From assembly GCA_937907165.1 (NCBI GenBank), contig CALCUH010000055.1:1-31851 (forward strand): 31,851 bases of DNA, given 5' to 3'. Origin of the DNA: an uncultured Bacteroidales bacterium (GTDB taxonomy: Bacteria > Bacteroidota > Bacteroidia > Bacteroidales > Paludibacteraceae). The position numbers were made by a program, and so were the translations under genes. The notes under the pieces were generated by a model, which saw only the letters and a program-made list of their open reading frames with translations, was not told where the DNA came from and made no database searches. This document shows, one piece after another, positions 1 through 9,400 of this stretch (position 1 is its first letter; each line of letters opens with the position of its first letter).

Positions 1-147
1 CTGATTGAATATCCAGGTTCTCAGGCCGATGGATGGGACGGAACTTATAATGGTGCGCCGATGCCGTCAACCGACTATTGGTATTTGATAGATGTGGAGG
101 AGATCGACCGTCAGTTCATGGGACACTTCACATTGATCAGACAATAA
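1..147 (+). CDS. C-terminal end of a T9SS type B (gliding-motility-associated) sorting-domain protein, partial
   Basis: The window opens inside a reading frame that ends at TAA 145-147 and encodes 48 residues. They include GWDGTYNGAPMPSTDYWYLI and end in GHFTLIRQ. This is the last part of the type B C-terminal domain (CHU_C / gliding-motility-associated family): a WDG-x-YNG-x-x-MPS-x-x-YWY core and a final beta strand ending T-L-I/V-R. In known family members the domain directs export across the outer membrane by the type IX secretion system and attachment at the cell surface. The giant adhesin at 12592-24399 ends in the same way. The rest of the protein lies left of the window, so its function cannot be stated. 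The next gene starts 6 bp downstream. Confidence 0.85.
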   Translation: MIEYPGSQADGWDGTYNGAPMPSTDYWYLIDVEEIDRQFMGHFTLIRQ

Positions 148-153
148 AAATAT

Positions 154-1773
154 GTGATGTTTCACACTTTTCAACATGATATCAAAGGAGTAGAGCTGCC
201 TAAGCAGTTTACATATCCATTTAGTTATGAACCTCATCCGTTGTCACGTATGGCTGCGGATGAGGTTCTCTCGTATCTCTCCGCACAAACCCAGTGGCAT
301 GAAGAACTTTCTTCAGGTAAGATGTTCGGTGTGTTGGTCGTCCGTGACGTGGCGGGCAATGTCGGTTTTTTAGCCGCTTTCTCGGGGCAATTGGCGGGAA
401 CTTATCTTCACGATTACTTTGTGCCGCCTGTCTATGATTTATCGGCGCCTGGTGGCTTTTTCCGTAAGGAAGAAAAAAATATCTCGGAGATAAACAAAGA
501 GATTGAAAATATTTATCAAGACGAAACGTATAAGAGCTTAAAGGCGTCATTCCTTCGTCAGCAAGCTATGAGTGAGACGTTGGTGAAATCGTGGAAACAA
601 AAACTGGATGAGGCAAAAAGACGACGGGACGAAGAGAGGGAAAGGCCCCTTTCCTCTGAAGAAGATGCTGAATTGATTCGAGAGAGCCAATTCCTAAAAG
701 CGGAGTTCAGACGTCAGAAAAAACAGGCGGATGCCGATATGGAAGTTTCGCGTCTTAAACTTGCGGCGTACGAATCTAAAATTATCGGGTTGAAACAGGA
801 ACGGAAAATGCGTTCTGCCAATTTACAGAACCAACTTTTCGAACAATTCTTTTTTTTTGATGCGCATGGTGAAAAAGCTTCTCTGTGTGGCATTTTCCGA
901 CGAGCCACTTTGCCTATTCCTCCAAGCGGAGCAGGAGAGTGTGCGGCTCCAAAATTGCTCCAATATGCGTATTTGAACCATTATCAACCTATATGCATGG
1001 CGGAGTTTTGGTGGGGTAACTCCCCGAAATCCATTGTCCGTAAGCATGGACAATTCTATCCGGCTTGTAAATCCAAATGTGAACCTATTCTCGATTTCAT
1101 GTTGCAGGGGTTGGATGTGGAATCCTCGCCTTTATTACATTCATCCTCCCAAATAGAGTTGAATGTGGTTTGGGAAGATGAATTCCTCTTAGTGGTTAAT
1201 AAGCCTTGCGGAGTGCTTTCCGTACCAGGAAAGACAGATGCTCCTTCCATCTATTCCCTAGTTCGTGAGCGTTATCCCGATTCGTCTGGACCTATGTTGG
1301 TTCATCGTTTGGACATGGCCACTTCTGGTTTGCTGCTAGTAGCTAAATACAAGAATATTCATTGCGCCCTTCAAAATCAATTTGAAAAACATTCCATAAA
1401 AAAACGATACTTGGCTTTGCTGGACGGACTTCTCGATTCTGATTCGGGAACTATCTCTTTGCCTATCTGCCCGGATATCGAACATCGCCCCTGCCAAATG
1501 GTTAGTGCGAAATATGGGAAATATGCGGAGACTCGATATGAGGTGATAGCGCGTGCTGATGGTCGAACGAAAGTCTATTTCTATCCGATGACCGGACGAA
1601 CCCATCAGTTGCGTTTACATGCCGCTCATTTCTCCGGATTGAATGCTCCGATTGTTGGAGACGAACTCTATGGCACAAAGGCTGATCGTCTCTACCTGCA
1701 AGCACAACGTATTGAATTCGAACATCCTGTGACGAAACAGAAAATTTGTGTTGATTTACCTCCTGAGTTTTAA
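154..1773 (+). CDS. RluA-family RNA pseudouridine synthase, long Bacteroidota form
   Basis: 539 residues. The C-terminal half (about 330-539) is a pseudouridine synthase of the RluA/RsuA fold: VVNKPCGVLSVPG, then the catalytic motif LVHRLDMATSGLLLVAK with HRLD at residues 384-387 (catalytic Asp387), then the closing GRTHQLRLHAAH motif. Enzymes of this family isomerise specific uridines in rRNA or tRNA; the target site cannot be read from sequence. Residues about 1-330 are an extension with a charged helical, probably coiled-coil stretch (about 105-235, rich in K/E/R, with runs such as KRRRDEERERP). Bacteroidota RluA proteins of about 550 residues commonly carry such an N-terminal part; its role is unknown to me. 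Start: GTG at 154 or the adjacent in-frame ATG at 157; neither has a clear Shine-Dalgarno. No operon link to dxs is evident (174 bp gap). Confidence 0.88.
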   Translation: MMFHTFQHDIKGVELPKQFTYPFSYEPHPLSRMAADEVLSYLSAQTQWHEELSSGKMFGVLVVRDVAGNVGFLAAFSGQLAGTYLHDYFVPPVYDLSAPGGFFRKEEKNISEINKEIENIYQDETYKSLKASFLRQQAMSETLVKSWKQKLDEAKRRRDEERERPLSSEEDAELIRESQFLKAEFRRQKKQADADMEVSRLKLAAYESKIIGLKQERKMRSANLQNQLFEQFFFFDAHGEKASLCGIFRRATLPIPPSGAGECAAPKLLQYAYLNHYQPICMAEFWWGNSPKSIVRKHGQFYPACKSKCEPILDFMLQGLDVESSPLLHSSSQIELNVVWEDEFLLVVNKPCGVLSVPGKTDAPSIYSLVRERYPDSSGPMLVHRLDMATSGLLLVAKYKNIHCALQNQFEKHSIKKRYLALLDGLLDSDSGTISLPICPDIEHRPCQMVSAKYGKYAETRYEVIARADGRTKVYFYPMTGRTHQLRLHAAHFSGLNAPIVGDELYGTKADRLYLQAQRIEFEHPVTKQKICVDLPPEF

Positions 1774-1908
1774 AACATTGGTAGGCGTAAATCTTTGAGA
1801 AAAAAAGTTCTTGGGGTAAAATTTTCTCTTGATGAATCATATTTGTTTATGCCGTTCTTATGTTGAAATTTATCTATAATCCTCTAATATAGTTTGCGAA
1901 ATAATTCA

Positions 1909-1916
1909 TAATTTTG
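1909..1916 (+). promoter_or_regulatory. Probable -7 box upstream of dxs
   Basis: TAATTTTG at 1909-1916 fits the Bacteroidota -7 consensus TAnnTTTG and lies 31 bp before the TTG start of dxs, giving a short leader. A clear -33 TTTG at the usual spacing is missing (TTTG at 1893-1896 is too close), so this is only half a promoter match in AT-rich DNA. Confidence 0.35.
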
Positions 1917-1947
1917 TATTCGGCTAAATATTAAAGCATTTGGTGAT

Positions 1948-3849
1948 TTGGAATCATTATTAAATAGCATAGAATACCCGTCTGATTTAAAAAAGTTGGA
2001 CGAGTCCCAATTACCGCAGGTGTGCGACGAATTACGTGCGTTCATTATAGATGAACTATCTCATAACCCGGGCCATTTGGCGTCGAGTTTGGGAGTCGTG
2101 GAGTTGACGGTCGCCTTGCATTATGTGTATGATGTCCCTGAGGATAAGATTGTTTGGGATGTCGGACATCAAGCTTATGGCCATAAGATATTGACAGGAC
2201 GGCGTAAACAATTCTCTACCAATCGTAAGTTCGGTGGCATTAGTGGTTTCCCTAATCCTCATGAGAGCGTTTATGATTCTTTTGTTGCCGGGCATGCTTC
2301 CAATTCTATCTCAGCCGCATTGGGTATCACTATCGCTGATGATCATCTTCGACATCAGAGTGCCCACACAGTGGCGGTAATCGGTGATGCGGCGATGGCT
2401 GGTGGTCTCGCTTTCGAAGGATTGAATAACGCCTCGTTTTACCAGAATAATCTATTGGTTGTGCTGAATGACAACCATATGGCTATCGATGAGCCGGTCG
2501 GAGGTATGAGTGACTATCTCGTTCGACTCACCACATCGGAAACGTATAACAAGTGGAGGTATAGATTATATCAGTTATTATCTAAAATCGGCTTGGTGAA
2601 AGAGGACGAGAAAGGAAAACATATTCGATTCCATAATTCTGTTAAAGCGGCTATCGCAAAGGAACATAATCTTTTTGAGGTGTTGAATCTTCGTTATTTC
2701 GGTCCGGTGAACGGACATGATGTGATAAGTTTAGTGAAGATTCTCCGTTCGATAAAGGAATATAAAGGGCCGAAGGTCTTACATATTAAGACAAAAAAAG
2801 GGAAGGGCTTTAAACCTGCAGAGGAAGCTGCAGCCGTTTGGCATGCTCCAGGAAAGTTTAACAAGGTTACGGGAGAACGTATGGTGCCTCCTATTACGAA
2901 GGATACACCGCCTCTTTTTCAAGATGTATTTGGTCATACATTGGTCGATTTAGCTAAGAAGAATGATAAGATTGTAGGTGTTACCCCTGCGATGCCTTCG
3001 GGATGTTCTATGTCGTTCCTGATGCATGAAATGCCTGAACGTGTTTACGATGTCGGAATAGCGGAAGGACATGCGGTTACATTCTCCGCCGGTTTGGCGA
3101 AGGGCGGTTTGATGCCTTTCTGTAATATTTACTCCTCTTTTATGCAGCGTGCGTATGACAATGTGATACACGATGTCGCCTTGCAGAATTTAGACATGGT
3201 GATGTGTTTGGACCGTGCCGGATTAGTCGGGTCGGACGGAGCGACTCATCATGGTGCTTTCGACCTCGCTGCTTTCCGTTGTGTGCCAAATTTAACGATC
3301 GCTTCCCCTATGAACGTGATTGAACTTCGAAACTTGATGTATACGGCTTCGTTGCCGGGACATGGACCTTTCATGATACGTTATCCTAGAGGGAAAGGTG
3401 TTCTATTGGATTGGCATGGTGATATGAAGGAGATTCCTGTTGGTAAAGGAGTCTGTTTGAAAGAGGGTTCCTCTTCTTTGGCAATTCTCTCTTTAGGTCC
3501 GTTGGGACATGCGGTATCGAAAGCAATCGCTAAGGCTGAAGAAAACAAGATGAGTGTTTCTCACTATAATATGCTCTTCCTAAAACCGATGGATGAGGAT
3601 ATGCTGAAGATGATAGGAGAAAGGTTCACCCATGTCATCACCGTGGAGGATGGAGTCATCAGCGGAGGATTCGGTTCCGCTGTGCTTGAATTCTTCAATG
3701 ATAACGGGTATTCGGTGCATGTTAAAAGAATCGGCATTCCAGATCTGTTCGCCACTCATGGCACGCAGGAGGAATTATATCATTATTACGGGATGGATGC
3801 TGATGGAATCTATTCCGCCATTGAATCTATTTTGAATAAAAAGCTATAA
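1948..3849 (+). CDS. dxs: 1-deoxy-D-xylulose-5-phosphate synthase
   Basis: 633 residues, normal length for Dxs. The enzyme joins pyruvate and glyceraldehyde 3-phosphate, using thiamine diphosphate, to make DXP, the first step of the MEP isoprenoid pathway, and also feeds thiamine and pyridoxal synthesis. Visible landmarks: WDVGHQAYGHKILTGRR (about 70-86), GHASNSISAALG (115-126), the thiamine-diphosphate/Mg motif beginning GDAAMAGG (146) and ending NDN (174-176), catalytic Glu373 in GIAEGHAVTFSAG (matching E. coli Glu370), DRAGLVGSDGATHHGAFD from 422, and IRYPRG. The third residue of the cofactor motif is Ala rather than the textbook Gly. I chose TTG 1948 as start: the frame has a stop at 1909, there is no in-frame ATG or GTG before the conserved region, and the N-terminus aligns with known Dxs proteins. 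The following gene begins 3 bp after the stop. Confidence 0.96.
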   Translation: MESLLNSIEYPSDLKKLDESQLPQVCDELRAFIIDELSHNPGHLASSLGVVELTVALHYVYDVPEDKIVWDVGHQAYGHKILTGRRKQFSTNRKFGGISGFPNPHESVYDSFVAGHASNSISAALGITIADDHLRHQSAHTVAVIGDAAMAGGLAFEGLNNASFYQNNLLVVLNDNHMAIDEPVGGMSDYLVRLTTSETYNKWRYRLYQLLSKIGLVKEDEKGKHIRFHNSVKAAIAKEHNLFEVLNLRYFGPVNGHDVISLVKILRSIKEYKGPKVLHIKTKKGKGFKPAEEAAAVWHAPGKFNKVTGERMVPPITKDTPPLFQDVFGHTLVDLAKKNDKIVGVTPAMPSGCSMSFLMHEMPERVYDVGIAEGHAVTFSAGLAKGGLMPFCNIYSSFMQRAYDNVIHDVALQNLDMVMCLDRAGLVGSDGATHHGAFDLAAFRCVPNLTIASPMNVIELRNLMYTASLPGHGPFMIRYPRGKGVLLDWHGDMKEIPVGKGVCLKEGSSSLAILSLGPLGHAVSKAIAKAEENKMSVSHYNMLFLKPMDEDMLKMIGERFTHVITVEDGVISGGFGSAVLEFFNDNGYSVHVKRIGIPDLFATHGTQEELYHYYGMDADGIYSAIESILNKKL

Positions 3850-3852
3850 GAA

Positions 3853-4623
3853 ATGAATGAGAAAAAAGTGATTTCTGTAGTGGCTGGAGTTGCGGTGGCC
3901 ATTTTGGCTGCTGCTCTGTTGTTCGCCTTTTTTTGTCCTGAGACGATTGATTATTATTCTGCTGTCAATAAGAATACTGTCCGTGATTATGTGAAATTCA
4001 GAGATAAATATCCGGAAAGCAAGTATATGGACGGCATAGATCAGCATAAGTCTTTGCTTGAAGACCGATATTTCTCTGATCGTAAAAAAAAGAACACATT
4101 GGAGGCTTACGACGAATTCTTGTATGCCTTTCCGCATGATAAATTCACGGCAGAAGCTACTCGTTTGCGTGATAGCATCATCTATTGGCAGAGTGAGATT
4201 GAAAAGTATGGAAAAAATTCTTTGGGTAATGGCGAAATGCCTTATGTAGACCATTTTGGGAAACCGAAGCCATTCAAGAAAGATTCTAATTCGGATATTA
4301 TTGTTAAGGCGCCGCTCTCTTTTGATATGGTCGCTATTGTTCGCAAGAATGATGAAAAAGGAGAGGTGGTAGCGCATGCTTATGTGAAGGCCGATAGTAC
4401 ACATACATTCACGGTCGATAATGGACGATATCAGACCTTTTTCTATATCGGTAAAGGTTGGCATCCGGAAAAGCGGGTGGCAAATGATTTGGTTGGTGGA
4501 TTCCTCTTGTCCGAAACTTATTCGAAGGATGATCCGACAACGGTTAATGATGAGGTGATTTCATATAAAATAAGTATGCGTCAAAAGAAATACAGTACCA
4601 AAAGAGAAGTGCTTGGTGACTAA
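3853..4623 (+). CDS. Membrane-anchored hypothetical protein with two TPR-like helical repeats
   Basis: 256 residues, not recognised as a named family. Residues about 5-28 (VISVVAGVAVAILAAALLFAFF) form one hydrophobic helix after a short charged start, so it is likely an N-terminal anchor with the rest outside the cytoplasm. The Cys after it lacks a good lipobox (FF before C). Two similar segments follow: NTVRDYVKFRDKYPESKY (about 42-59) and NTLEAYDEFLYAFPHDKF (about 80-97). The pattern, aromatic and Pro-Ser/His spaced as in BamD/YbgF-type tetratricopeptide units, suggests a protein-protein binding surface. The C-terminal 120 residues look like a beta-rich domain of unknown function. ATG 3853 lies 3 bp after the dxs stop, so the two are probably co-transcribed and translationally coupled, though no functional link to isoprenoid synthesis is visible. 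Confidence 0.75.
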   Translation: MNEKKVISVVAGVAVAILAAALLFAFFCPETIDYYSAVNKNTVRDYVKFRDKYPESKYMDGIDQHKSLLEDRYFSDRKKKNTLEAYDEFLYAFPHDKFTAEATRLRDSIIYWQSEIEKYGKNSLGNGEMPYVDHFGKPKPFKKDSNSDIIVKAPLSFDMVAIVRKNDEKGEVVAHAYVKADSTHTFTVDNGRYQTFFYIGKGWHPEKRVANDLVGGFLLSETYSKDDPTTVNDEVISYKISMRQKKYSTKREVLGD

Positions 4624-4650
4624 TTTCTTCGCTGGCGTGTGGCATTTTTT

Positions 4651-4786
4651 GAGAGTGTAAATGAACTGTGTCAAGCAGGAATATAGTTTTATGGTTATGG
4701 CCTCCAATCTTTCTTTTTCTTCCATACTGTTTAAACTTTGTCTTTGACTTTTTATTTTGTCTTGACACAGTTTAAATTACATTCTC
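4651..4786. mobile_element. MITE-like element with imperfect terminal inverted repeats
   Basis: A 25-26 bp imperfect inverted repeat bounds this 136 bp segment. The left end (4651-4675) starts GAGAGTGTAAATGAACTGTG; the right end (4761-4786), read on the minus strand, starts GAGAATGTAATTTAAACTGT. Both continue into GTCAAG. The ends resemble those of mutator/IS256-type transposons (TTGACACAGT followed by an AT tract and TACA), but this is from memory. Read from the right end, the minus strand has a short frame starting MEEKERLEAI inside the element, which could be a remnant of a transposase start or chance. No matching target-site duplication is visible at the edges. No intact transposase is present, so this would be a non-autonomous or decayed copy. 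Confidence 0.45.
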
Positions 4787-4904
4787 AGTTTTATTTTTGT
4801 AACACACAGTGACAATGAAAGAAGATGTGGATTAATATTCTCTTTGTGTCTGCCTGTTTTCATGGACGGTATTGGACTTGGTTATTCGCCTTGAAAGACC
4901 AAGT

Positions 4905-4917
4905 CTTGACACAGTTC
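4905..4917. repeat. Third copy of the transposon-end core motif
   Basis: CTTGACACAGTTC at 4905-4917 is the exact reverse complement of 4663-4675 and shares CTTGACACAGTT with 4761-4772. It may mark the end of an older, larger element (about 4651-4927) into which or from which the smaller one formed. Just to its left GACTTGG (4875-4881) can pair with CCAAGTC (4899-4905). The remainder of 4787-4939 is AT-rich with no gene that I can support. Confidence 0.4.
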
Positions 4918-4939
4918 AGCTGATGCTCCCCATTGCTTT

Positions 4940-6379
4940 TTATTTTCCTATGATAAATAGTTCCGTCCGGTTGTTGATTCTTCGACCTTCTTTCGTGTTG
5001 TTTGACGCTGTTGGTTCGAAGTAACCTTTGCTAGTGCACTCTATACGTTCTTCTGGTAATCCTTTCATTACCAGGGCCCTCTTGAAGGATTCTGCTCTTC
5101 GTTGACCTAATTCCATGCTTCGGGTTTCTGTTTTCGTATTATCTGTATGCCCGATTATTTTTATGTATGCGTTCGGATTTTTTGCTAAGTATTCGAATAA
5201 GATGTCGAACAATTCTTCGTTTTCTTCTGAGAAGGTGGTCGTTCCGTTGAAATGATTATATTCAGAGTCTTCTTTGAGCGTCCTAAGCACCAAGTTAGCT
5301 TTCTTAGTCTCCTTCATCGCCTCCTTTATTCGCCTCTCAGCTTCTATCTTTTGCTCTTCGAGTTGCCTTTCTCTCTCCTCTTCCTCTTTTATTTGTTCCT
5401 GTCTTAACTTCTCCTGTCTCTCTTCCTCAAGTCTTAAAGCTGTATTTACGATGTCCTCTTCCAACTCTTTTTGCACTTGGAGCTCTTTAAGGTGTTTAAG
5501 TGTTTTCGCCTCACGGTCTTTGTCGCGCAGGTCGAATCGGAATCCGATTTTAGCGCCTGTTTTGAACAGATGCACTCCTTGTGTCTTGTCGCAACATAAT
5601 ATGCCAGAATATCCTTCTTTCGAGAAAAGGAGTCTATCCTTGTTTTTTGTGCAATCAGTTAATCCGTAGTTGAAATATAACCCCATATATAGAGCGCATT
5701 TTTTCCCTATGGTGCGAAGTAATCCAGCTTCCAATTGTGCTTCTATTGAGCAACGTAGGTTGTCAATTGATTCATTTTCTTGGCTCTTGTCCACTAGGAA
5801 TCCGTGATTGTCTAGATCCTTGTAAACAATATTGGTGGATCCGAAGTATCCGGATGTTTCCAAATATCCTTTCTCCACTTGGTATTTTCCTGCCAAGGGG
5901 ATGTTGACGACGGCTCCAGCTCCCATAGATAATAACCATTTCCCCGATAGGTGGGTTTGGAATTGGAATAACAACGGTATATCCAACGTTATTATTTTTT
6001 GGCTCTCTTCCCAGTCATGAAATTCAGTTGTTTGGATACATTCCAAATTGTTGTCGTCATGTCGAATCTCTTCAGAAAAACTATAGTTTAGTGTTGAACT
6101 GCTTCTGTGTGAGCTGAGTTGGATTCCGGCACCGAATCCTATGTGGTTAGGTATGTATTGATATCTAAGCTCGAAATCTCCTCCCAAGCCTGCGGCGTTC
6201 TTCCCTCCTTGAGGTTTGTAGATAAGGGTGTGGAGACCTACGCCAACGTCAGTGAGAAGATAGTGGCTAGTCCCGTCATAAGGGATATCTATTAGATGGG
6301 TGTCGTGATTCCCCTCATTCGCTTGTGCGCTGAATGCCATGCAAACGATTCCTATGTTGAATAATAAAAATTTTTTCAT
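4940..6379 (-). CDS. OmpA-family outer-membrane protein with central coiled coil
   Basis: 479 residues. A signal peptide (MKKFLLFNIGIVCMAFSAQA, cut near residue 20) is followed by a region of alternating beta strands (about 25-290), consistent with a small outer-membrane barrel. A strongly charged coiled coil follows (about 295-365, many E/R/K with EEERERQLEEQKIEAERR). The end is an OmpA C-terminal domain (about 370-479) with IKIIGHTDNTKTETRSMELG, QRRAESFKRAL and GRRINNRTEL, the signature loops that bind diaminopimelate in peptidoglycan. I infer a barrel tethered to the cell wall through a rod-like spacer. It is transcribed behind the Cys/His-repeat protein with a 64 bp gap that contains only a short hairpin (GTTCC 6422-6426 / GGAAC 6432-6436) and no T tract, so the two probably share a transcript. 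AGAGAAGG just before the ATG can serve as ribosome binding site. Confidence 0.88.
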   Translation of the reverse strand: MKKFLLFNIGIVCMAFSAQANEGNHDTHLIDIPYDGTSHYLLTDVGVGLHTLIYKPQGGKNAAGLGGDFELRYQYIPNHIGFGAGIQLSSHRSSSTLNYSFSEEIRHDDNNLECIQTTEFHDWEESQKIITLDIPLLFQFQTHLSGKWLLSMGAGAVVNIPLAGKYQVEKGYLETSGYFGSTNIVYKDLDNHGFLVDKSQENESIDNLRCSIEAQLEAGLLRTIGKKCALYMGLYFNYGLTDCTKNKDRLLFSKEGYSGILCCDKTQGVHLFKTGAKIGFRFDLRDKDREAKTLKHLKELQVQKELEEDIVNTALRLEEERQEKLRQEQIKEEEERERQLEEQKIEAERRIKEAMKETKKANLVLRTLKEDSEYNHFNGTTTFSEENEELFDILFEYLAKNPNAYIKIIGHTDNTKTETRSMELGQRRAESFKRALVMKGLPEERIECTSKGYFEPTASNNTKEGRRINNRTELFIIGK

Positions 6380-6443
6380 GCCTTCTCTTTTTAGAGTTCC
6401 TTAGCAGTCCAAGAATGTTTCGTTCCCTATTGGAACATGATGG

Positions 6444-9400
6444 TTATTTTTTGATAACCTTCTCGATGGTTCCGTCGACGGTCACGATGTAGTTACCTGG
6501 TGTCAGTACATTGGTGTTGATGCTCACGGCGTCTCCGTTGAAAAATTCCGTGATGATGGTGGTCCCGCCGTCATTGATGACGCAGAGGGAATGTTGGTGG
6601 TTGTCGAAGTTGTAAAGTTGGACCGTCACTTCTCCTTCCATGGGATTAGGGGAGACTATGATATTCCTTTTTCCTTGAATGATTTCATCCCAAATGTCTC
6701 TCATGCAGGTGCGGACTTCGGAGTCAGTTCCCACGTTTAACTTGACGTAATAGTTTCCTGTCAGACCTCCTTTTTCTTGGTAGTATGGCTCGGTTGCACC
6801 TGGGATGAGTTCTCCATTATGGTACCATTGGTAGGAGGTGAATCTATTTTCTCTGTTGTCTATGCTGACCACATCTTCGAAGATTGCCACAGTGTAGGAT
6901 TTACTCAGGTTTACTTTGAAATCGAATCGCATAGGATCTGTTTCCAAGCCTGCCTCGTTTCTGAACACGACATCTGCCTCATATTGTCCAGCTTCACACT
7001 CTTGTGGAATGACGATTTTTATTCTAGAATCGACTGAGACGTTTATCCAATCCGAATCTTTGAATCCTTGACGTTTCGCTTCGTCAGAGTAGGTGACTTT
7101 ATATTCGGTTGGAACTCCGTTGGAGATTGTGTAACTGATAGTGCCTTCACTTCCTGGACAATAACCCTCTCCGTTTACTTTGAATGTTATCCCGTTACTG
7201 CTTTTGCCTAATTCTATCTCTTTGTAAATTTTATCCACCACTTCGAACCTTGTGATTTTGCAGTCGTGGCAAGTATAGACGATTTTTCCTTTGTTGCTTG
7301 TCGTTGGTTCGATGGAATATTTCCCTTCGTCCCAATTGTGACCTTTTGTTGGAATGATAATTTTATTCCTGCTGATTTCTTGTTTGCATGTCAAGCAATA
7401 GATCACTTCTTCATATGATCCTTCGATGGTGCAGGTTGGTGAGTAGTAGTTTTCTGTCAGCGTGTCGCCATCAGTATGGCCGAAAGACGGAATAGAGGTT
7501 ATTTCGATTTTTTCTGTACATCTTGTGCAGTGTCTTGATTTGCTTCCGTTATGTACGCAGGTCGGTTCTATGTCTGTCGAATATTCGGCGGAAAAATTAT
7601 GACCTAGAGCATCTATCTCTTGTGTCATTTTCTGGTTGCAGTTCGAATGTTTACAGGAAAAGACTTTCGTTCCTTTCGTGGTGCAGGTGGCGGCTTGTGT
7701 CACGATTGGATCGCTCCAGGCGTGTCCAGAAGCCGGTATTAGTGACGTATTGGCTCTTGCCTCACATCTTTCGCAGTGTTGGGACTTTTTTCCGGATGTT
7801 TTGCAGGTCGCCGGAATATCAATGGAGAATTCTTTTTCGAAACTATGTCCGAGTTCGTTCACTTTTTCGGATTTTGTTGCTCCGCAACTATCCGTCATAC
7901 ATGTAAAGAGCCGAATCCCGTGTTTGGTGCACGTCGGTTCTTGTGTGATTACACCATTGTCCCAATGATGTCCCAAGGCGTTGATCTCTTCCGTTTTTGA
8001 CACATTACAACTTTTGACGATGCAATGGAACTCTATCATCCCTGTTGCAGTGCAAGAAGGTTTTTGGATAGTGTCTCCATTGTCCCATCTATGTCCGTTT
8101 GCAGGAATTATGGTTACTTCGCTTCTTTCAAGACATCTGGTACAGTGTTTCGATTTGCTTCCTTCTTTATCGCATGTCGGGAACGTGTCGGTGATGAAAC
8201 CGGAACTGAATAGGTGGCCGATAGGTTCTATAGGCTCTGTTTTGCTTCCAAAACAACCATCTACCGTACAACGGAATAACATTTCCCCCATTTCCTCGCA
8301 TTTAGGCTCTTTTTTCACACGCCCTTTACCCCATATGTGCCCTAGGGCTGGTATGTGGATTTTGTCGGTGGTTTGTTCGCATCTTATGCAATGGCGAGAC
8401 TTTACTCCCTCCGTTTCACAAGTGGCCGTACTGTCGAGCGTGTAATCATTTTCGAATTCGTGGCCTAATGAATCGATTTCTTCTTGCTTTACGCTGTCGC
8501 ATTGGTAGTTGAGACATTTGTATGAGAGAATGCCGTTGTGTGTGCATGTCGGTTCTGTTGTGATTTCTCCTTCTCCCCATAAATGTCCGGTTGGGGGTAT
8601 TTGCGTCGTGTCAATGGCCTTTTGACATCGTGTGCAGTGCCTTGATTTCGAACCGTTTTGTGTGCATGTCGGCCAGGTGTCCGTTGTGAATGCGGAAGAG
8701 AAATTATGTCCTTTTTTTTCGCTTGTTTTATGATATCTAAGGCATTCTGCTCCACATTCCGGTGATTGACAATAATATACCTCATCATATGAACCATCAT
8801 TTTCGCAGGTGGCTTTGATTACGTTTTCCAGTACGTACGTTTCGTCTATTGAGTAATGGTGTTCCGCTATTACGAATGTTCCTTCCCCGTTGATATTAAT
8901 TTGGTAGTTGGGGTTTGCGCCTTCTTCAACTTCCGCGGTGATTTTGTATGATCCTAAAGTCTCACCTTTTTCTCGTGTGAGTGAAATTCCGACCAAAGAG
9001 TCGCCCGCTATGATGCCGTCCGCCGTATATGATAGCAATGGGTCATCCATTTCTATGTGCTTTGTGCCATCATTCGGAGCTATAGTGATTTTTTTAGTGC
9101 TTATTTCCCAATCTTTGGTCTCGATAAGTGATAAATCACCGAGTTTTAAAACCGTTATTTTGTAGGTGCCGGCATTTTTTGCTTTCAAGTCGCCTACCGA
9201 TAAGAAGTCCTCTCCTTCGATTAGTTCAGTATCATCTTCAAAAACGGTTATTGCGGGTTGGCGTGTTTCACCATTGTATTCATAAATAGTCGTATCTAGA
9301 AATACGGTATATGTCGCCGCTGGTCCGGATATGTTATTCTTCGGAGCAGAATGCCTTTCTTGGAGGATAGATCCGTTTGCTGAAATGCTTTCCGCATCTA

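Noticed and set aside
1797..1828. GAGAAAA ... TTTTCTC hairpin after the pseudouridine synthase gene
   Set aside because: Only 7 weak A/T-rich pairs around an 18-base loop and no proper T tract; not convincing as a terminator.
4544..4768. 74-codon minus-strand frame across the MITE-like element
   Set aside because: Overlaps the end of the hypothetical gene on the other strand and has no transposase motif; at most a remnant.
4792..4799. TATTTTTG -7-like box on the plus strand
   Set aside because: No gene or structured RNA follows in that direction before the convergent OmpA gene; AT-rich context makes chance likely.
7240..8816. Regular spacing that might suggest a CRISPR array
   Set aside because: The periodicity is about 123 bp, in frame and degenerate at DNA level; it encodes protein repeats.
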